Shown: positions 17,828 to 26,595, counted from the first letter of the stretch. The stretch is DNA of 40,230 nucleotides from Nitrospirales bacterium (GCA_029261275.1 JAJDBR010000097.1:1-40230); one strand, 5' to 3'. Made by a program: numbers and translations. Notes: generated from the letters alone by a model not told the origin.

Positions 17828-19219
17828 TTACGGTTTACTTTTCTCTTGCTCCTGATGCCCTTCCTCCATTTCGGCAAGCTTCCGGTACAGGGTCTTTCGA
17901 TCAATACCCAGCACCTGGGCCGTTTGATATTTATTCCCACCCAATTTTCCCAATACCCGACGGATGTAGGACTGTTCCACTTGGGCCAGGGGAAGGGTCT
18001 GTTCGACAGCATCTTCAATGAATTGTCCCTCCCCTTGAATATTTTGAATGTTGAACGGCAAATCCTCCAAAGAGACTTTCTGCCCCGGCGTTAAGGTGGC
18101 CGCACGCTCCACAATATTTTCTAATTCCCGCACATTACCAGGCCATGGGTAATCGATCAGTCGAGCCAGAGCAGAATCCGCAATCCCCTCGACGTGCTTC
18201 TGCTGAGCCGTCACACTTTTTTGTAACAGACCGTGGACCAGCAAGGGAATATCTTCTTTTCGCTCCCGTAGAGGGGGAAGGCGTATTTCAATCACATTCA
18301 ATCGATAATACAAATCTTCTCGAAAGCGTTTCGCTTTGACTTCTTCCGCTAACATCACGTTTGTGGCGGCAATCAAGCGAACATTCACCGACGTCGACTT
18401 CGTGGCCCCGACACGCCGAATTTCTCGCTCCTGTACCGCCCGTAATAACTTAGCCTGTAGCATCATGGGCAATTCGCTGATCTCATCCAAGAATAACGTC
18501 CCATCATGCGCCTCCTCAAATAAGCCGCGCTTGTCCGATTTTGCATCCGTAAAGGACCCACGCACATGCCCAAAAAGCTCACTTTCCAATAACAGTTCGG
18601 GAATGGCAGCGCAGTTTACGGGAACAAACGGTTTCGATTTCCGTTGGCTATTAAAGTGAATCGCTTTGGCCACGAGTTCTTTTCCCGTCCCGCTCTCCCC
18701 GGTCACTAAGATATTCGTCTGCGAATCAGCCACTCGGCGAATGAGATTAAAAATTTCTCGCATAGGCTTGCTTGTGCCCAGGATTTGATCAAAGGCAAAT
18801 TCCCGATTGACCACTTGACGTAATTGCCGAACTTCCAGTCGAAGTAGAGCTTCTCTCATCGCCTTTTGCACCGTCACCAACAGCTCATCCGTTTTTATTG
18901 GCTTGGTGAGATAATCAAACGCCCCGTGTTTCATCGCCTCTACCGCCGATTCCACGGTGCCAAATCCCGTCATCATGATTAAATTCGATTCTGGGTACTT
19001 TTGTACTACCTGTGCCAATAATCCAAAACCATCCATCCCTTTCATCCGCAAATCGGTGACGACCACCGGGAATTTTTCAGATTCCATACAAGTCATCGCC
19101 TCTTGCCCATCTGCGGCCACGACAACCCGATAGTGGTCTTCTTCTAACGTGTCCTGTAACAATTGCCGCATTTCCGGTTCATCATCAACCACTAAGACGG
19201 AAGAAGGGTCTTGTGTCAT
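17828..19219 (-). CDS. NtrC-family sigma-54-dependent response regulator
   Basis: 463 residues in three parts. The receiver domain has acidic D12-D13, phospho-acceptor D56, T84 and K106, all intact. The AAA+ domain has Walker A GESGTGKE at 174-181, Walker B FLDE near 233-236, and the sigma-54-contact loop reading GSFTDA at 211-216 instead of GAFTGA. The Fis-type helix-turn-helix is at about 427-450 (NKYQTAQVLGIDRKTLYRKL). The two changes in the GAFTGA loop occur in natural family members. The gene is transcribed away from a USP gene that has a clear -24/-12 promoter, and two dyads lie between them. The activator most likely controls that promoter and the similar one at 20729, so it may be the master switch of the hydrogenase region. 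The target assignment is inference. Confidence 0.96.
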   Translation of the reverse strand: MTQDPSSVLVVDDEPEMRQLLQDTLEEDHYRVVVAADGQEAMTCMESEKFPVVVTDLRMKGMDGFGLLAQVVQKYPESNLIMMTGFGTVESAVEAMKHGAFDYLTKPIKTDELLVTVQKAMREALLRLEVRQLRQVVNREFAFDQILGTSKPMREIFNLIRRVADSQTNILVTGESGTGKELVAKAIHFNSQRKSKPFVPVNCAAIPELLLESELFGHVRGSFTDAKSDKRGLFEEAHDGTLFLDEISELPMMLQAKLLRAVQEREIRRVGATKSTSVNVRLIAATNVMLAEEVKAKRFREDLYYRLNVIEIRLPPLRERKEDIPLLVHGLLQKSVTAQQKHVEGIADSALARLIDYPWPGNVRELENIVERAATLTPGQKVSLEDLPFNIQNIQGEGQFIEDAVEQTLPLAQVEQSYIRRVLGKLGGNKYQTAQVLGIDRKTLYRKLAEMEEGHQEQEKSKP

Positions 19220-19406
19220 AGAAAAATTCCTTGTTTCATGGGGGTGATTCGTTCACAATTGACTTACTCAAATGACAAACCCTTTGGCCATATTATAAAG
19301 GAAGGCATCTTTAACCTTAGGCCATGCATATTCTCCAGCCATATTCCTCAGAAATTCTCTGCCATATTTTCTATTCCCACTCATCTGTAGAATTTTGCGC
19401 CAATTG

Positions 19407-19432
19407 GCAAATTTCTATCTGTGGAAATTTGC
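19407..19432. promoter_or_regulatory. dyad, candidate activator-binding site 1
   Basis: A perfect inverted repeat GCAAATTT-N10-AAATTTGC. It overlaps at its left end a 10-bp palindrome GCCAATTGGC (19399-19408). It is 161-186 bp upstream of the -24 element at 19593, a usual distance for an NtrC-type enhancer, and 190 bp from the start of the activator gene itself. Confidence 0.4.
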
Positions 19433-19493
19433 ACCACCTTATGGAAGTTATGATACTCGGTGGTCATACCCATCATGACTGGACGAATCAATC

Positions 19494-19513
19494 ATAATCA
19501 ATCTTGTGATTAT
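19494..19513. promoter_or_regulatory. dyad, candidate activator-binding site 2
   Basis: A perfect inverted repeat ATAATCA-N6-TGATTAT, 80-99 bp upstream of the -24 element. Half-sites related to ATCA also recur as a direct repeat just before it (19485-19500). The compact dyad shape fits a Fis-type dimer better than the wider dyad at 19407. Confidence 0.4.
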
Positions 19514-19592
19514 TTCCCATTTGGGGATGGATAGAAGGATTTCCCGATGTTTTTTGTCCCCAGGGGCACCACGAAAAAAAATTCCTTTGCGG

Positions 19593-19608
19593 TGGCACTT
19601 CTCTTGCT
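19593..19608 (+). promoter_or_regulatory. sigma-54 (-24/-12) promoter of the USP gene at 19661
   Basis: TGGCAC-TTCTC-TTGCT matches the sigma-54 consensus TGGCAC-N5-TTGCW at every defined position, with exactly ten bases between the GG and GC doublets. Transcription would start near 19620, giving a leader of about 40 bases. The divergent neighbouring gene is a sigma-54 activator, which strongly supports the assignment. Confidence 0.75.
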
Positions 19609-19660
19609 GAAAGAAAATTATACTATGTCGTGTCCCATTTAGCCTGGAAAGGATATGTAA

Positions 19661-20524
19661 ATGAAAATTATGGTTGCGATTGATGGCTCAACCTCTTCCG
19701 GACATGCAATTCAAGCTCTTGCACATCTTGCGCCTCCTGAAGAATTCGTCCTTGTCCACGCCATCAATATTCCCGATATCAATTACGCCCTGATTTCACA
19801 AGACCTTCGCGCTGAAGTTCAGGCCGATATGGAGGCCAAATTACGCAAGGAAGGGGAAGGTATTCTTACGCAAGCGAAGAAAGCGCTCCCTTCTGATTTT
19901 CCCCAGGTCCAAGAGATTCATCAAATTGGCCATCCCGTGGATGTGATTCTTGAATCCGCTCGTTCCTCGAAATCTCATCTCATTATTTTGGGAGCCAGAG
20001 GCCTTAGCTCCTTTAAAGAACTGGTATTAGGTAGCACTTCCCATCGAGTCCTCATGCATGCCCCGTGTTCGACCATGATCATCAAATCCCCCGTTCCCCG
20101 CTTAAAAAAGATCCTCCTACCAATTGAGGGAGAAGAAGACATTTCTGTTGCCTTACAATTTCTAGATCTCCAACCTTTTCGAGATACCGTAGACATTGAC
20201 GTCCTCACGGTCTGGCCTCAACCCCAACTCGCATGGCCCATAACCTTAGGACAATCAAAACTTCTCGAAATGAAGGCCATTGAAGAAGCACAGGCCCACA
20301 TGAAATCGGTGACCGACAGACTCACTCGGATGAACTACTCCTCTCAGGCCAAAGTAGGAATGGGCGACCCAGCCTTTGCCATTCTCGAACAAGCCAAGGC
20401 CTCTCAAGCAGACATCATCCTCATGGGCACACATGGCCGAGGAGGGCTAGCCAGGTTTTTAATAGGAAGCGTGTCGAATTCTGTCCTCCATCAGGCTGAC
20501 TGCCCCGTTTTTATTGTTAAGTAG
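19661..20524 (+). CDS. tandem universal stress protein (UspA family)
   Basis: A 287-residue protein of two UspA domains. The ATP-binding signatures GARGLSSFKELVLGS (first half) and GTHGRGGLARFLIGS (second half) are both complete. The start ATG is preceded by AAGGA at a slightly long spacing. The gene is the first target downstream of the -24/-12 promoter at 19593 and is divergent from the NtrC-type activator gene. It probably supports survival at low energy, perhaps by binding ATP; the exact biochemical role of such proteins is not settled. Confidence 0.93.
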   Translation: MKIMVAIDGSTSSGHAIQALAHLAPPEEFVLVHAINIPDINYALISQDLRAEVQADMEAKLRKEGEGILTQAKKALPSDFPQVQEIHQIGHPVDVILESARSSKSHLIILGARGLSSFKELVLGSTSHRVLMHAPCSTMIIKSPVPRLKKILLPIEGEEDISVALQFLDLQPFRDTVDIDVLTVWPQPQLAWPITLGQSKLLEMKAIEEAQAHMKSVTDRLTRMNYSSQAKVGMGDPAFAILEQAKASQADIILMGTHGRGGLARFLIGSVSNSVLHQADCPVFIVK

Positions 20525-20584
20525 ATGAGCACCCCCAATCTCCCCTACCCCCTTTTCCCCCTATTTTTCACTCCCTACCCCGCA

Positions 20585-20611
20585 CTCCGCACTTCTCACT
20601 TCATTGCGGAG
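20585..20611 (+). terminator. weak hairpin after a USP gene
   Basis: Inverted repeat CTCCGCA-N13-TGCGGAG, 60 bp after the USP stop codon. There is no run of T after it, so intrinsic termination would be inefficient. It may instead be a 3'-end stabilising structure. Confidence 0.25.
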
Positions 20612-20728
20612 ATCTGCTACAGCTCACATTTCGTCGTCCACAGAACTCCACTTTCAAGAATCTTCGAACTAGCTGTGCTCCTGAAGAATTTTACTTAAAA
20701 TCCTTTGTGGGCTGGGGTTCTCTCTTCT

Positions 20729-20744
20729 TGGCATATCCATTGCT
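20729..20744 (+). promoter_or_regulatory. sigma-54 (-24/-12) promoter before the cupredoxin gene
   Basis: TGGCAT-ATCCA-TTGCT. The GG and GC doublets are ten bases apart and only the sixth base differs from TGGCAC. Transcription would start near 20756, about 53 bases before the cupredoxin start. The genes cupredoxin, USP and the hydrogenase operon follow on the same strand with no terminator visible, so this may be the promoter of the whole hydrogenase run. Confidence 0.68.
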
Positions 20745-20808
20745 TTCTCAATTCATAATGTCGAGAACTACCACTGCCACAGGATTGAAAGAAAGGGAGG
20801 ATTGATCT

Positions 20809-21234
20809 ATGCAATTCGATTGGCAACGCAGGATTCAAAGAATAGGGATTGCCACGCTCGGGATTCTTTTGGTTGGAGGAGCACTGCTTTCCAATGCCCA
20901 ATCACAACAGGAAGTGAATGTGACCATTGAAGGCTATAAGTTTCAAACCTCCCAAATGCCTCTTCAACTGCATGCCGACACCATTATCCGTGTGAGAAAT
21001 TTGGACAATGTACGGCATGACTTTGGATCCCAAATGTTTTTGAATATCCTGACGCATGTGGAGAGTCATGGTGTTGTCACCTACGGGAAGGGAGTCGAAG
21101 GCGCGTACGTAGACCCAGGGAAGGAAGTTTCCTTCCGGTTAACGCTTGATCAAATTGGTCGTTTCCAATTTCAATGCTCCATTCATCCAGACATGAAAGG
21201 CGAGATCTTGCTACTCATTGTTGATGCTGTATAG
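20809..21234 (+). CDS. exported cupredoxin (plastocyanin-like copper protein)
   Basis: A 141-residue protein with a signal or anchor segment (residues 11-30) and one cupredoxin domain. The type 1 copper ligands can be assigned: H70 in the segment NVRHDF, then C123, H126 and M129 in QCSIHPDMKG (C-x2-H-x2-M). It should carry electrons, or act as a copper sensor or carrier, in the periplasm. A good ribosome-binding site (GGGAGG) precedes the ATG. It is followed 53 bp later by a USP gene and preceded by a -24/-12 promoter, so it is the first gene of the sigma-54-controlled run that reaches the hydrogenase. Confidence 0.88.
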   Translation: MQFDWQRRIQRIGIATLGILLVGGALLSNAQSQQEVNVTIEGYKFQTSQMPLQLHADTIIRVRNLDNVRHDFGSQMFLNILTHVESHGVVTYGKGVEGAYVDPGKEVSFRLTLDQIGRFQFQCSIHPDMKGEILLLIVDAV

Positions 21235-21287
21235 AGAAGCAACAGGAGAAAGGGAATAGAAACAACTGAAAACCAGAAGGAGTCAAT

Positions 21288-22262
21288 ATGAATAACATTG
21301 TGACACATATTCTCTTCGCCACAGATTTTTCTCCCTGCTCGGCCCCGGCTTTTCGGTACGCAGTGGAATGGGCCAAAGTATTTAATGCTCGATTGACCCT
21401 GTTTCATGGGCTCTCACTTCAACCGGGATTAGATATTGATGCGGGTATTGCCCAACGCTATTTGGATGAGCAACGCAACGTGGCGGAGGAACATTTAAAG
21501 CACCTCCTTGGTGAAGCGACACAACATGTCCCCCAGGCTGCGATAGAAATGCGAACCGGCCTGGCCTCTGCGCAAATTTGTGACGTGACCCGAGAGCACA
21601 GCGCCGATTTGATTATTACCGGCACGCATGGATGGACGGGCTTCAATCGTGTCGTTTTTGGAAGCATCGCTGAGCGAGTCATTCAACGAGCTCCATGTCC
21701 TGTCTTATCGATTCCAGATCGAAGCCCTGAAGAAACCGCAGATCTGCATACCCTGACCATACAACCACGACACATCGTCTTGCCCATAGATTTCTCCGAT
21801 TGTTCCATGGATGCCTACGAATATGGGGTTCAAGTGGCCAAATGGTTTGATGCCTCATTGACCTTAGTGTATGCCATTGAACCGCTGTCCTATAGTTTAG
21901 ACTTTTCCTTGACACACCCACTGGAAGACAAAGCCACCAGGGAAAAAGTTGAACAACGGTTACAAAAACTAACCGCCGTGCTGATCGACCAAGGCCTCAC
22001 CGCGCGATATGAGTTAGTCGATCAACCCTCAATGGAAGCCATTTTGAAAGCCGGAGCCTCGCAGGAAGCTGATTTGCTCGTCATGGGTACGCATGGGCGA
22101 AAAGGACTGCCTCGACTCATCTTAGGCAGCACCACGGCCAAAGTCCTTCAGCACAGCCCCTACCCCATCCTCACCGTCAAAAGTCCAAAATTTGAGGGAG
22201 GACATCACCCAACCACGAAAAGTGAAGGGGCTTCGGCCTCTGCGGTATCAGCAACGACGTGA
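21288..22262 (+). CDS. tandem universal stress protein (UspA family)
   Basis: A 324-residue, two-domain USP, somewhat longer than the other three because of an extended linker and a Ser/Ala-rich tail. The signatures GTHGWTGFNRVVFGS and GTHGRKGLPRLILGS are complete in both halves. AGAAGGAG lies just before the ATG. It sits between the cupredoxin and the hydrogenase beta-subunit gene, which starts 131 bp later on the same strand without an obvious promoter or terminator between them. Co-expression of a USP with a hydrogenase suggests use during energy limitation. Confidence 0.93.
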   Translation: MNNIVTHILFATDFSPCSAPAFRYAVEWAKVFNARLTLFHGLSLQPGLDIDAGIAQRYLDEQRNVAEEHLKHLLGEATQHVPQAAIEMRTGLASAQICDVTREHSADLIITGTHGWTGFNRVVFGSIAERVIQRAPCPVLSIPDRSPEETADLHTLTIQPRHIVLPIDFSDCSMDAYEYGVQVAKWFDASLTLVYAIEPLSYSLDFSLTHPLEDKATREKVEQRLQKLTAVLIDQGLTARYELVDQPSMEAILKAGASQEADLLVMGTHGRKGLPRLILGSTTAKVLQHSPYPILTVKSPKFEGGHHPTTKSEGASASAVSATT

Positions 22263-22393
22263 GGACATGACGAAGCAGAGCTTTTCAGGCTTGTCAGGAA
22301 ACCAAGAGTCTTGAAAAGGAAACCCAATGACAGAGAGCGCCAACTCACAAAAAAACTGATCAGCGTTTGCCCTTTCCGCAGGGCGCCCATCGG

Positions 22394-23536
22394 ATGACAC
22401 TAACAAATATGCCAATGGGTTCAGATTCCTCCCAAACACCCCCTGCACAATTATTGCGCCGGGAGGACTTCCCTCAACTTCTTCACGCCCTCAAGAAGTT
22501 GGGCTACCAAACTTTAGGGCCAGTCGTCTCTCAGGGAGCTATTCAATGGAAAGAAATCGCCACACCTGAAGATTTTCCCATCGGGTGGAAGGATCGGCAA
22601 GAACCCGGAAGCTATAGACTTGTGCCCGATCCCAGCCCCCGTTTTTTCAACATTGTCCATGGCCCCGAATCACTCAAACCCCTGACCTTTGCTCCACGAG
22701 AAACCTTGCTAGTTCTTGATCGTCAAGACCACACGTTTTCAGCTAAAGAGATTCAGCCTGATACCACACCGACCGCTGTATTGGGAGTACGGGCCTGCGA
22801 TCTCGCAGGTCTAGGCATTCAAGATCAAATTTTCCTGCATGGCACTTATCCCGATCCGTACTATCAACAACGACGGGAAAGCCTATTTTTGATCGCAGTC
22901 AATTGCACCAAAGCCCATTCAACCTGCTTTTGCGCGTCAATGGAAACAGGCCCAAAAGCACAGCAAGGAATTGATTTGAGCTTAACGGAAGCTGATGAAG
23001 ACTTTCTGATTGAAGCAGGCAGTGCCAAGGGGCTGAAAGTCTTGAAGCAATTAACGTGCGCCATCGCATCTGCAGAACGAATCAAGGAAGATGAAGAACG
23101 GATGGCAGCCTGTGCCGCAAGCCAGACCCGCAGTTTGACCAAACCCAATTTACCAGCTGCCTTGTATGAAGCCCACGATCATCCGCGTTGGGATCAAGTG
23201 GCAGCCCGCTGTTTATCTTGTACCAATTGTACAATGGTCTGTCCCACGTGCTTTTGCCACGGCGTAGAAGAGACACCCTCACTAAACTTCCAACAATCCG
23301 AACATACCCGAGTGTGGGATTCCTGTTTCACGCCCGATCATGGCTATATCCATGGGAAAAATTTCCGGCCCACCACCAAAGACCGTTATCGTATGTGGCT
23401 CACGCATAAACTCGCCTCATGGATCGATCAGTTCGGCACATCCGGATGTGTCGGCTGCGGCCGCTGCATCACTTGGTGCCCAGTCGGCATCGACCTCACC
23501 GAAGAAGTCCACTCTCTCTGCAAGTCAACCCAATAG
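22394..23536 (+). CDS. hydB: group 3b-type [NiFe]-hydrogenase, iron-sulfur beta subunit
   Basis: A 380-residue electron-transfer subunit resembling HydB of the NADP-linked (sulf)hydrogenases. Cysteine motifs appear in order: CTKAHSTCFC in the middle, then the ferredoxin-type cluster motifs CLSCTNCTMVCP and CVGCGRCITWCP near the C terminus, each suited to a [4Fe-4S] cluster. It passes electrons between the gamma subunit and the delta subunit. The chosen ATG is nine codons inside a longer frame that begins with TTG; neither has a strong ribosome-binding site. The gamma-subunit gene starts 17 bp after its stop. In related proteins the subunit may also reduce sulfur, which the sequence alone cannot show. 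Confidence 0.93.
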   Translation: MTLTNMPMGSDSSQTPPAQLLRREDFPQLLHALKKLGYQTLGPVVSQGAIQWKEIATPEDFPIGWKDRQEPGSYRLVPDPSPRFFNIVHGPESLKPLTFAPRETLLVLDRQDHTFSAKEIQPDTTPTAVLGVRACDLAGLGIQDQIFLHGTYPDPYYQQRRESLFLIAVNCTKAHSTCFCASMETGPKAQQGIDLSLTEADEDFLIEAGSAKGLKVLKQLTCAIASAERIKEDEERMAACAASQTRSLTKPNLPAALYEAHDHPRWDQVAARCLSCTNCTMVCPTCFCHGVEETPSLNFQQSEHTRVWDSCFTPDHGYIHGKNFRPTTKDRYRMWLTHKLASWIDQFGTSGCVGCGRCITWCPVGIDLTEEVHSLCKSTQ

Positions 23537-23553
23537 CTTCCCAATAAACTAGG

Positions 23554-24390
23554 ATGACTCACAATCCTTACCTCATTCATCCAGCCACGATTGTGGAGCG
23601 GAAACAAGAGTCGCCTGATATTGTGACCTATCGGCTGCAACTCACTGATGCTGACCAGCAGAATGCCTTCCAGTTCGAGGCAGGACAATTCAATATGCTC
23701 TATGTGTTTGGTGTGGGGGAAGTCGCGATTTCCATCGTGTCTGATCCGGGCAAACCTGGATTCCTGGACAATACGATTCGAATTGTCGGTCGCGTGACTC
23801 AGGTTTTAGGCAATATGAAAGTCGGTGAGACCCTCGGCATTCGTGGGCCTTTCGGACAGGGATGGCCGATGGAGCAAGCCAAAGGGAAAGATATTTTGAT
23901 CGTTTCCGGGGGGTTGGGCTGCGCCCCTGTGGTTGGCGCCATCGAATACATATTCCGGAGGCGAGAGGAGTATGGCTCACTCACCATTCTCCATGGGGTG
24001 AAGACCCCGCATGACTTACTGTATCGCGAGCGCTACGATACATGGCGCCATCAACCTAATACAAAGGTCCTGCTCACCAGCGACGAACCTGGCAAGACTT
24101 GGCATAGTCATGTGGGCGTCGTCACGGAACTTTTTGACGACCTTCAATTGGAACCTGACAATACTCTGGTCATGATGTGTGGGCCAGAAATTATGATGCG
24201 CGTCGCCTGCAATATGTTGACGCATAAAGGTTTGCGTCCTGATTCGATGTATGTCTCGCTCGAACGGCATATGGAATGTGGCATCGGGCTGTGTGGCTAT
24301 TGTCAGTTGGGGCCGTTCTTCCTCTGCAAAGATGGGCCAGTGATGCGGTTGGACCGAGTGATGCCATTTATGGGGAAAGTCGGGGTGTGA
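23554..24390 (+). CDS. hydG: hydrogenase gamma subunit, FAD/NAD(P)H reductase
   Basis: A 278-residue flavin and pyridine-nucleotide reductase of the ferredoxin-NADP reductase superfamily, like HydG of sulfhydrogenases and PyrK/DHOD-B. The N-terminal beta-barrel binds FAD, the segment ILIVSGGLGCAPV begins the NAD(P) domain, and the C-terminal cysteines in MECGIGLCGYCQLGPFFLC bind a [2Fe-2S] cluster. It exchanges electrons with NAD(P)H. It follows the beta subunit by 17 bp. The gap to the next subunit, delta, is unusually long (89 bp) and contains a hairpin. Confidence 0.94.
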   Translation: MTHNPYLIHPATIVERKQESPDIVTYRLQLTDADQQNAFQFEAGQFNMLYVFGVGEVAISIVSDPGKPGFLDNTIRIVGRVTQVLGNMKVGETLGIRGPFGQGWPMEQAKGKDILIVSGGLGCAPVVGAIEYIFRRREEYGSLTILHGVKTPHDLLYRERYDTWRHQPNTKVLLTSDEPGKTWHSHVGVVTELFDDLQLEPDNTLVMMCGPEIMMRVACNMLTHKGLRPDSMYVSLERHMECGIGLCGYCQLGPFFLCKDGPVMRLDRVMPFMGKVGV

Positions 24391-24420
24391 GACGAACACA
24401 ATTTCTACCTCCCCTAAACC

Positions 24421-24437
24421 CCTCCTTACAAAGGAGG
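24421..24437. repeat. hairpin between gamma and delta hydrogenase genes
   Basis: Perfect inverted repeat CCTCCTT-ACA-AAGGAGG inside a C-rich/G-rich stretch. It resembles the short dispersed repeats seen in many genomes (CTCCTTACAAAGGAGG type). It contains a perfect Shine-Dalgarno-like AAGGAGG but no long gene follows it directly; a three-codon frame (ATG TGC AAC TAA) begins at 24453. It could adjust the ratio of delta and alpha to beta and gamma subunits by processing or partial termination. Confidence 0.45.
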
Positions 24438-24479
24438 AGAACTAATAAGATAATGTGCAACTAATAAAGATTACATCTT

Positions 24480-25313
24480 ATGGTTGAAACACACATTTCT
24501 CCAAACAGAAAACAGCCGCGGGTGGCGGTAGTGAAATTTGCATCCTGTGATGGGTGCCAACTGAGTATTTTGAATTTGGAAGACGATCTTCTCGCATTGG
24601 GAGCGGCCATCGACATCGCATACTTCCCTGAAGCATCCAGCAATATGCAGGAAGGCCCATATGATATTGCGTTCGTAGAAGGTTCGATTACCTGTCCAGA
24701 GGATTTACCCCGCATTCTTGAATTGCGCCAACAGACCACAACGCTGATTACGATTGGAGCCTGTGCTACATCTGGCGGCATCCAAGCCCTCCGGAATTGG
24801 TCGGACATCGCAGCTTTTAAACAAATGGTGTACCCTAACCCTGAATATATCCAGAGTTTGAGTACGTCGACTCCCATCTCTGAACATGTCACGGTGAACT
24901 TTGAACTCTGGGGCTGTCCAATCGACAAGCAGCAACTCCTGCGAGTCATTACCGATTTACTGCAAGAGGTGAAGCCACGTATACCCATACACAGTGTGTG
25001 TTTAGACTGTAAACGGCAAGGCCATGTCTGCGTGTTGGTCGCCAAAGGCCTTCCCTGCCTTGGACCGGTAACTCGCACGGGCTGTGGCGCCATTTGCCCG
25101 AGCATGGGCCGGGATTGTTATGGATGCTTTGGTCCGGCGGAACATGATTCGGTTCATCCACCTGGTGTGCCTCCGAATACAACATCTCTAGCCAACCAGT
25201 TTCATCAGCATTTGCAACTCATCCCCGTGGAGATGGTTCGCCGATTTCGAGGCATTAACGGATCGGTTCAGTCGTTCAGCAAGGAAAGCCATGCCTGGGA
25301 ACCCAAAAAATAG
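24480..25313 (+). CDS. hydD: [NiFe]-hydrogenase small (delta) subunit
   Basis: A 277-residue small subunit. The proximal [4Fe-4S] ligands are C23 and C26 (CDGC), C95 in GACATSGG, and C146 (GCP). Eight further cysteines between 164 and 206 (CLDC, C174, C183, CGAIC, CYGC) can hold the medial and distal clusters. There is no Tat signal, so the enzyme is cytoplasmic. The ATG at 24480 has no ribosome-binding site, and an in-frame stop lies just upstream, so translation may be coupled to or regulated by the hairpin before it. The last 23 bases overlap the large-subunit gene. Confidence 0.95.
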   Translation: MVETHISPNRKQPRVAVVKFASCDGCQLSILNLEDDLLALGAAIDIAYFPEASSNMQEGPYDIAFVEGSITCPEDLPRILELRQQTTTLITIGACATSGGIQALRNWSDIAAFKQMVYPNPEYIQSLSTSTPISEHVTVNFELWGCPIDKQQLLRVITDLLQEVKPRIPIHSVCLDCKRQGHVCVLVAKGLPCLGPVTRTGCGAICPSMGRDCYGCFGPAEHDSVHPPGVPPNTTSLANQFHQHLQLIPVEMVRRFRGINGSVQSFSKESHAWEPKK

Positions 25314-26595
25314 CAGAACAATTAAGATCGACATGATGGCCCGCGTGGAGGGCGAAGGTGCGCTCAATGTGACCGTCAAAGATGAGCAGGTTCAAGATGT
25401 GCAACTTCGTATTTTTGAACCGCCACGATTCTTTGAAGCCTTTCTCCAAGGCCGCCATGTGGACGAAGTCCCCGATATTGTCGCACGTATTTGCGGCATC
25501 TGCCCTGTGGCCTATCAGATGAGCGCCGTGCATGCGTTGGAACCGATTTTCGGCGTGGAGATCCCACCAGCCATTCGCGATCTTCGTCGATTGCTCTATT
25601 GCGGGGAATGGATCGAAAGCCATGTCCTACACATCTATATGCTTCAGGCCCCGGACTTTTTGGGATTCGCCAGCGGTCTCGACATGGCGCGCGTCCATCC
25701 TGATCTTGTCAAGCAAGGACTGCGGCTCAAGAAGGCCGGCAATCACTTAATAACCTTGCTGGGTGGGCGTTCTGTTCATCCTGTATCCGTGAAGATCGGA
25801 GGATTTTCTCAAGTACCCACCAAGGATCAGTTGCAGGGGCTGAAAGACCAATTGCTTTGGGCGAGAGATGCGGCCGTGAAAACCCTTCAATGGGTGACCG
25901 GCTTTGCGTTTGAAGACCCGGAACAGGACTATACCTTCTTGTCACTTCGTGGGCCTTCGGAATACCCCATGAATACCGGCCAGCTAGTCACCAATGAAGG
26001 CCATCATCTGAATGTGCCAGAATTTGAAGAGCATTTCCATGAAGAACAAGTGCCGTACTCCACTGCCCTGCATTGTACCTTTCAGGGAAAGTCTTATTTG
26101 ACAGGGCCCCTGGCTCGCCTGGCTCTGAACCATGATCAACTCTCGCCCTTCACCAAAGAAATCTTTGCAGAAACAGGTTTTTCTCTTCCTTGTACGCGAG
26201 CGTCTATGGGCATCGTCGCCAGATCGGTGGAAGTGCTCTATGCCTTTGATGAAGCCCTTCGCATCATTAAAGAATACGAACCACCCCCATCTCCATCGGT
26301 CCCCGTGATTATTAAAGCTGGCACCGGCTTCGCCGCCACCGAAGCACCACGTGGGGTCTTGTATCACCGCTTCCACGTCAACGATGACGGAACCATTCAT
26401 GTGGCGAAAATCGTCCCGCCTACCTCTCAAAATCAGCGACGGATCGAAGACGATTTGCGAAACATGCTTCCAAACTTTTTGCATCTGAACGATACCGAAG
26501 CAGCCGCCAAGTGCGAACAACATATCCGAAGTTATGACCCGTGCATCTCTTGCGCCACGCACTTTTTAAAATTTACAAGAGAAGAGGTTTCCTGA
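25291..26595 (+). CDS. hydA: [NiFe]-hydrogenase large (alpha) catalytic subunit, group 3b type
   Basis: A 434-residue catalytic subunit. The nickel-iron site ligands are C68 and C71 in RICGICPVAYQ and C418 and C421 in DPCISCATH. The form RICGICP-x-A-Y and the four-gene order beta, gamma, delta, alpha point to the bidirectional NAD(P)-linked group 3b. Maturation requires removal of the tail after H424, which is only ten residues long (FLKFTREEVS), shorter than in most relatives. A good ribosome-binding site (AAGGA) lies inside the end of the small-subunit gene. The enzyme can oxidise H2 or release it from NAD(P)H under excess reductant. Confidence 0.95.
   Translation: MPGNPKNSRTIKIDMMARVEGEGALNVTVKDEQVQDVQLRIFEPPRFFEAFLQGRHVDEVPDIVARICGICPVAYQMSAVHALEPIFGVEIPPAIRDLRRLLYCGEWIESHVLHIYMLQAPDFLGFASGLDMARVHPDLVKQGLRLKKAGNHLITLLGGRSVHPVSVKIGGFSQVPTKDQLQGLKDQLLWARDAAVKTLQWVTGFAFEDPEQDYTFLSLRGPSEYPMNTGQLVTNEGHHLNVPEFEEHFHEEQVPYSTALHCTFQGKSYLTGPLARLALNHDQLSPFTKEIFAETGFSLPCTRASMGIVARSVEVLYAFDEALRIIKEYEPPPSPSVPVIIKAGTGFAATEAPRGVLYHRFHVNDDGTIHVAKIVPPTSQNQRRIEDDLRNMLPNFLHLNDTEAAAKCEQHIRSYDPCISCATHFLKFTREEVS

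Noticed and set aside
25291-25313. Overlap of the hydrogenase delta and alpha genes as a possible fusion or frameshift
   Set aside because: Both proteins are complete at their ends, and the alpha gene has its own ribosome-binding site. A short overlap is normal translational coupling.
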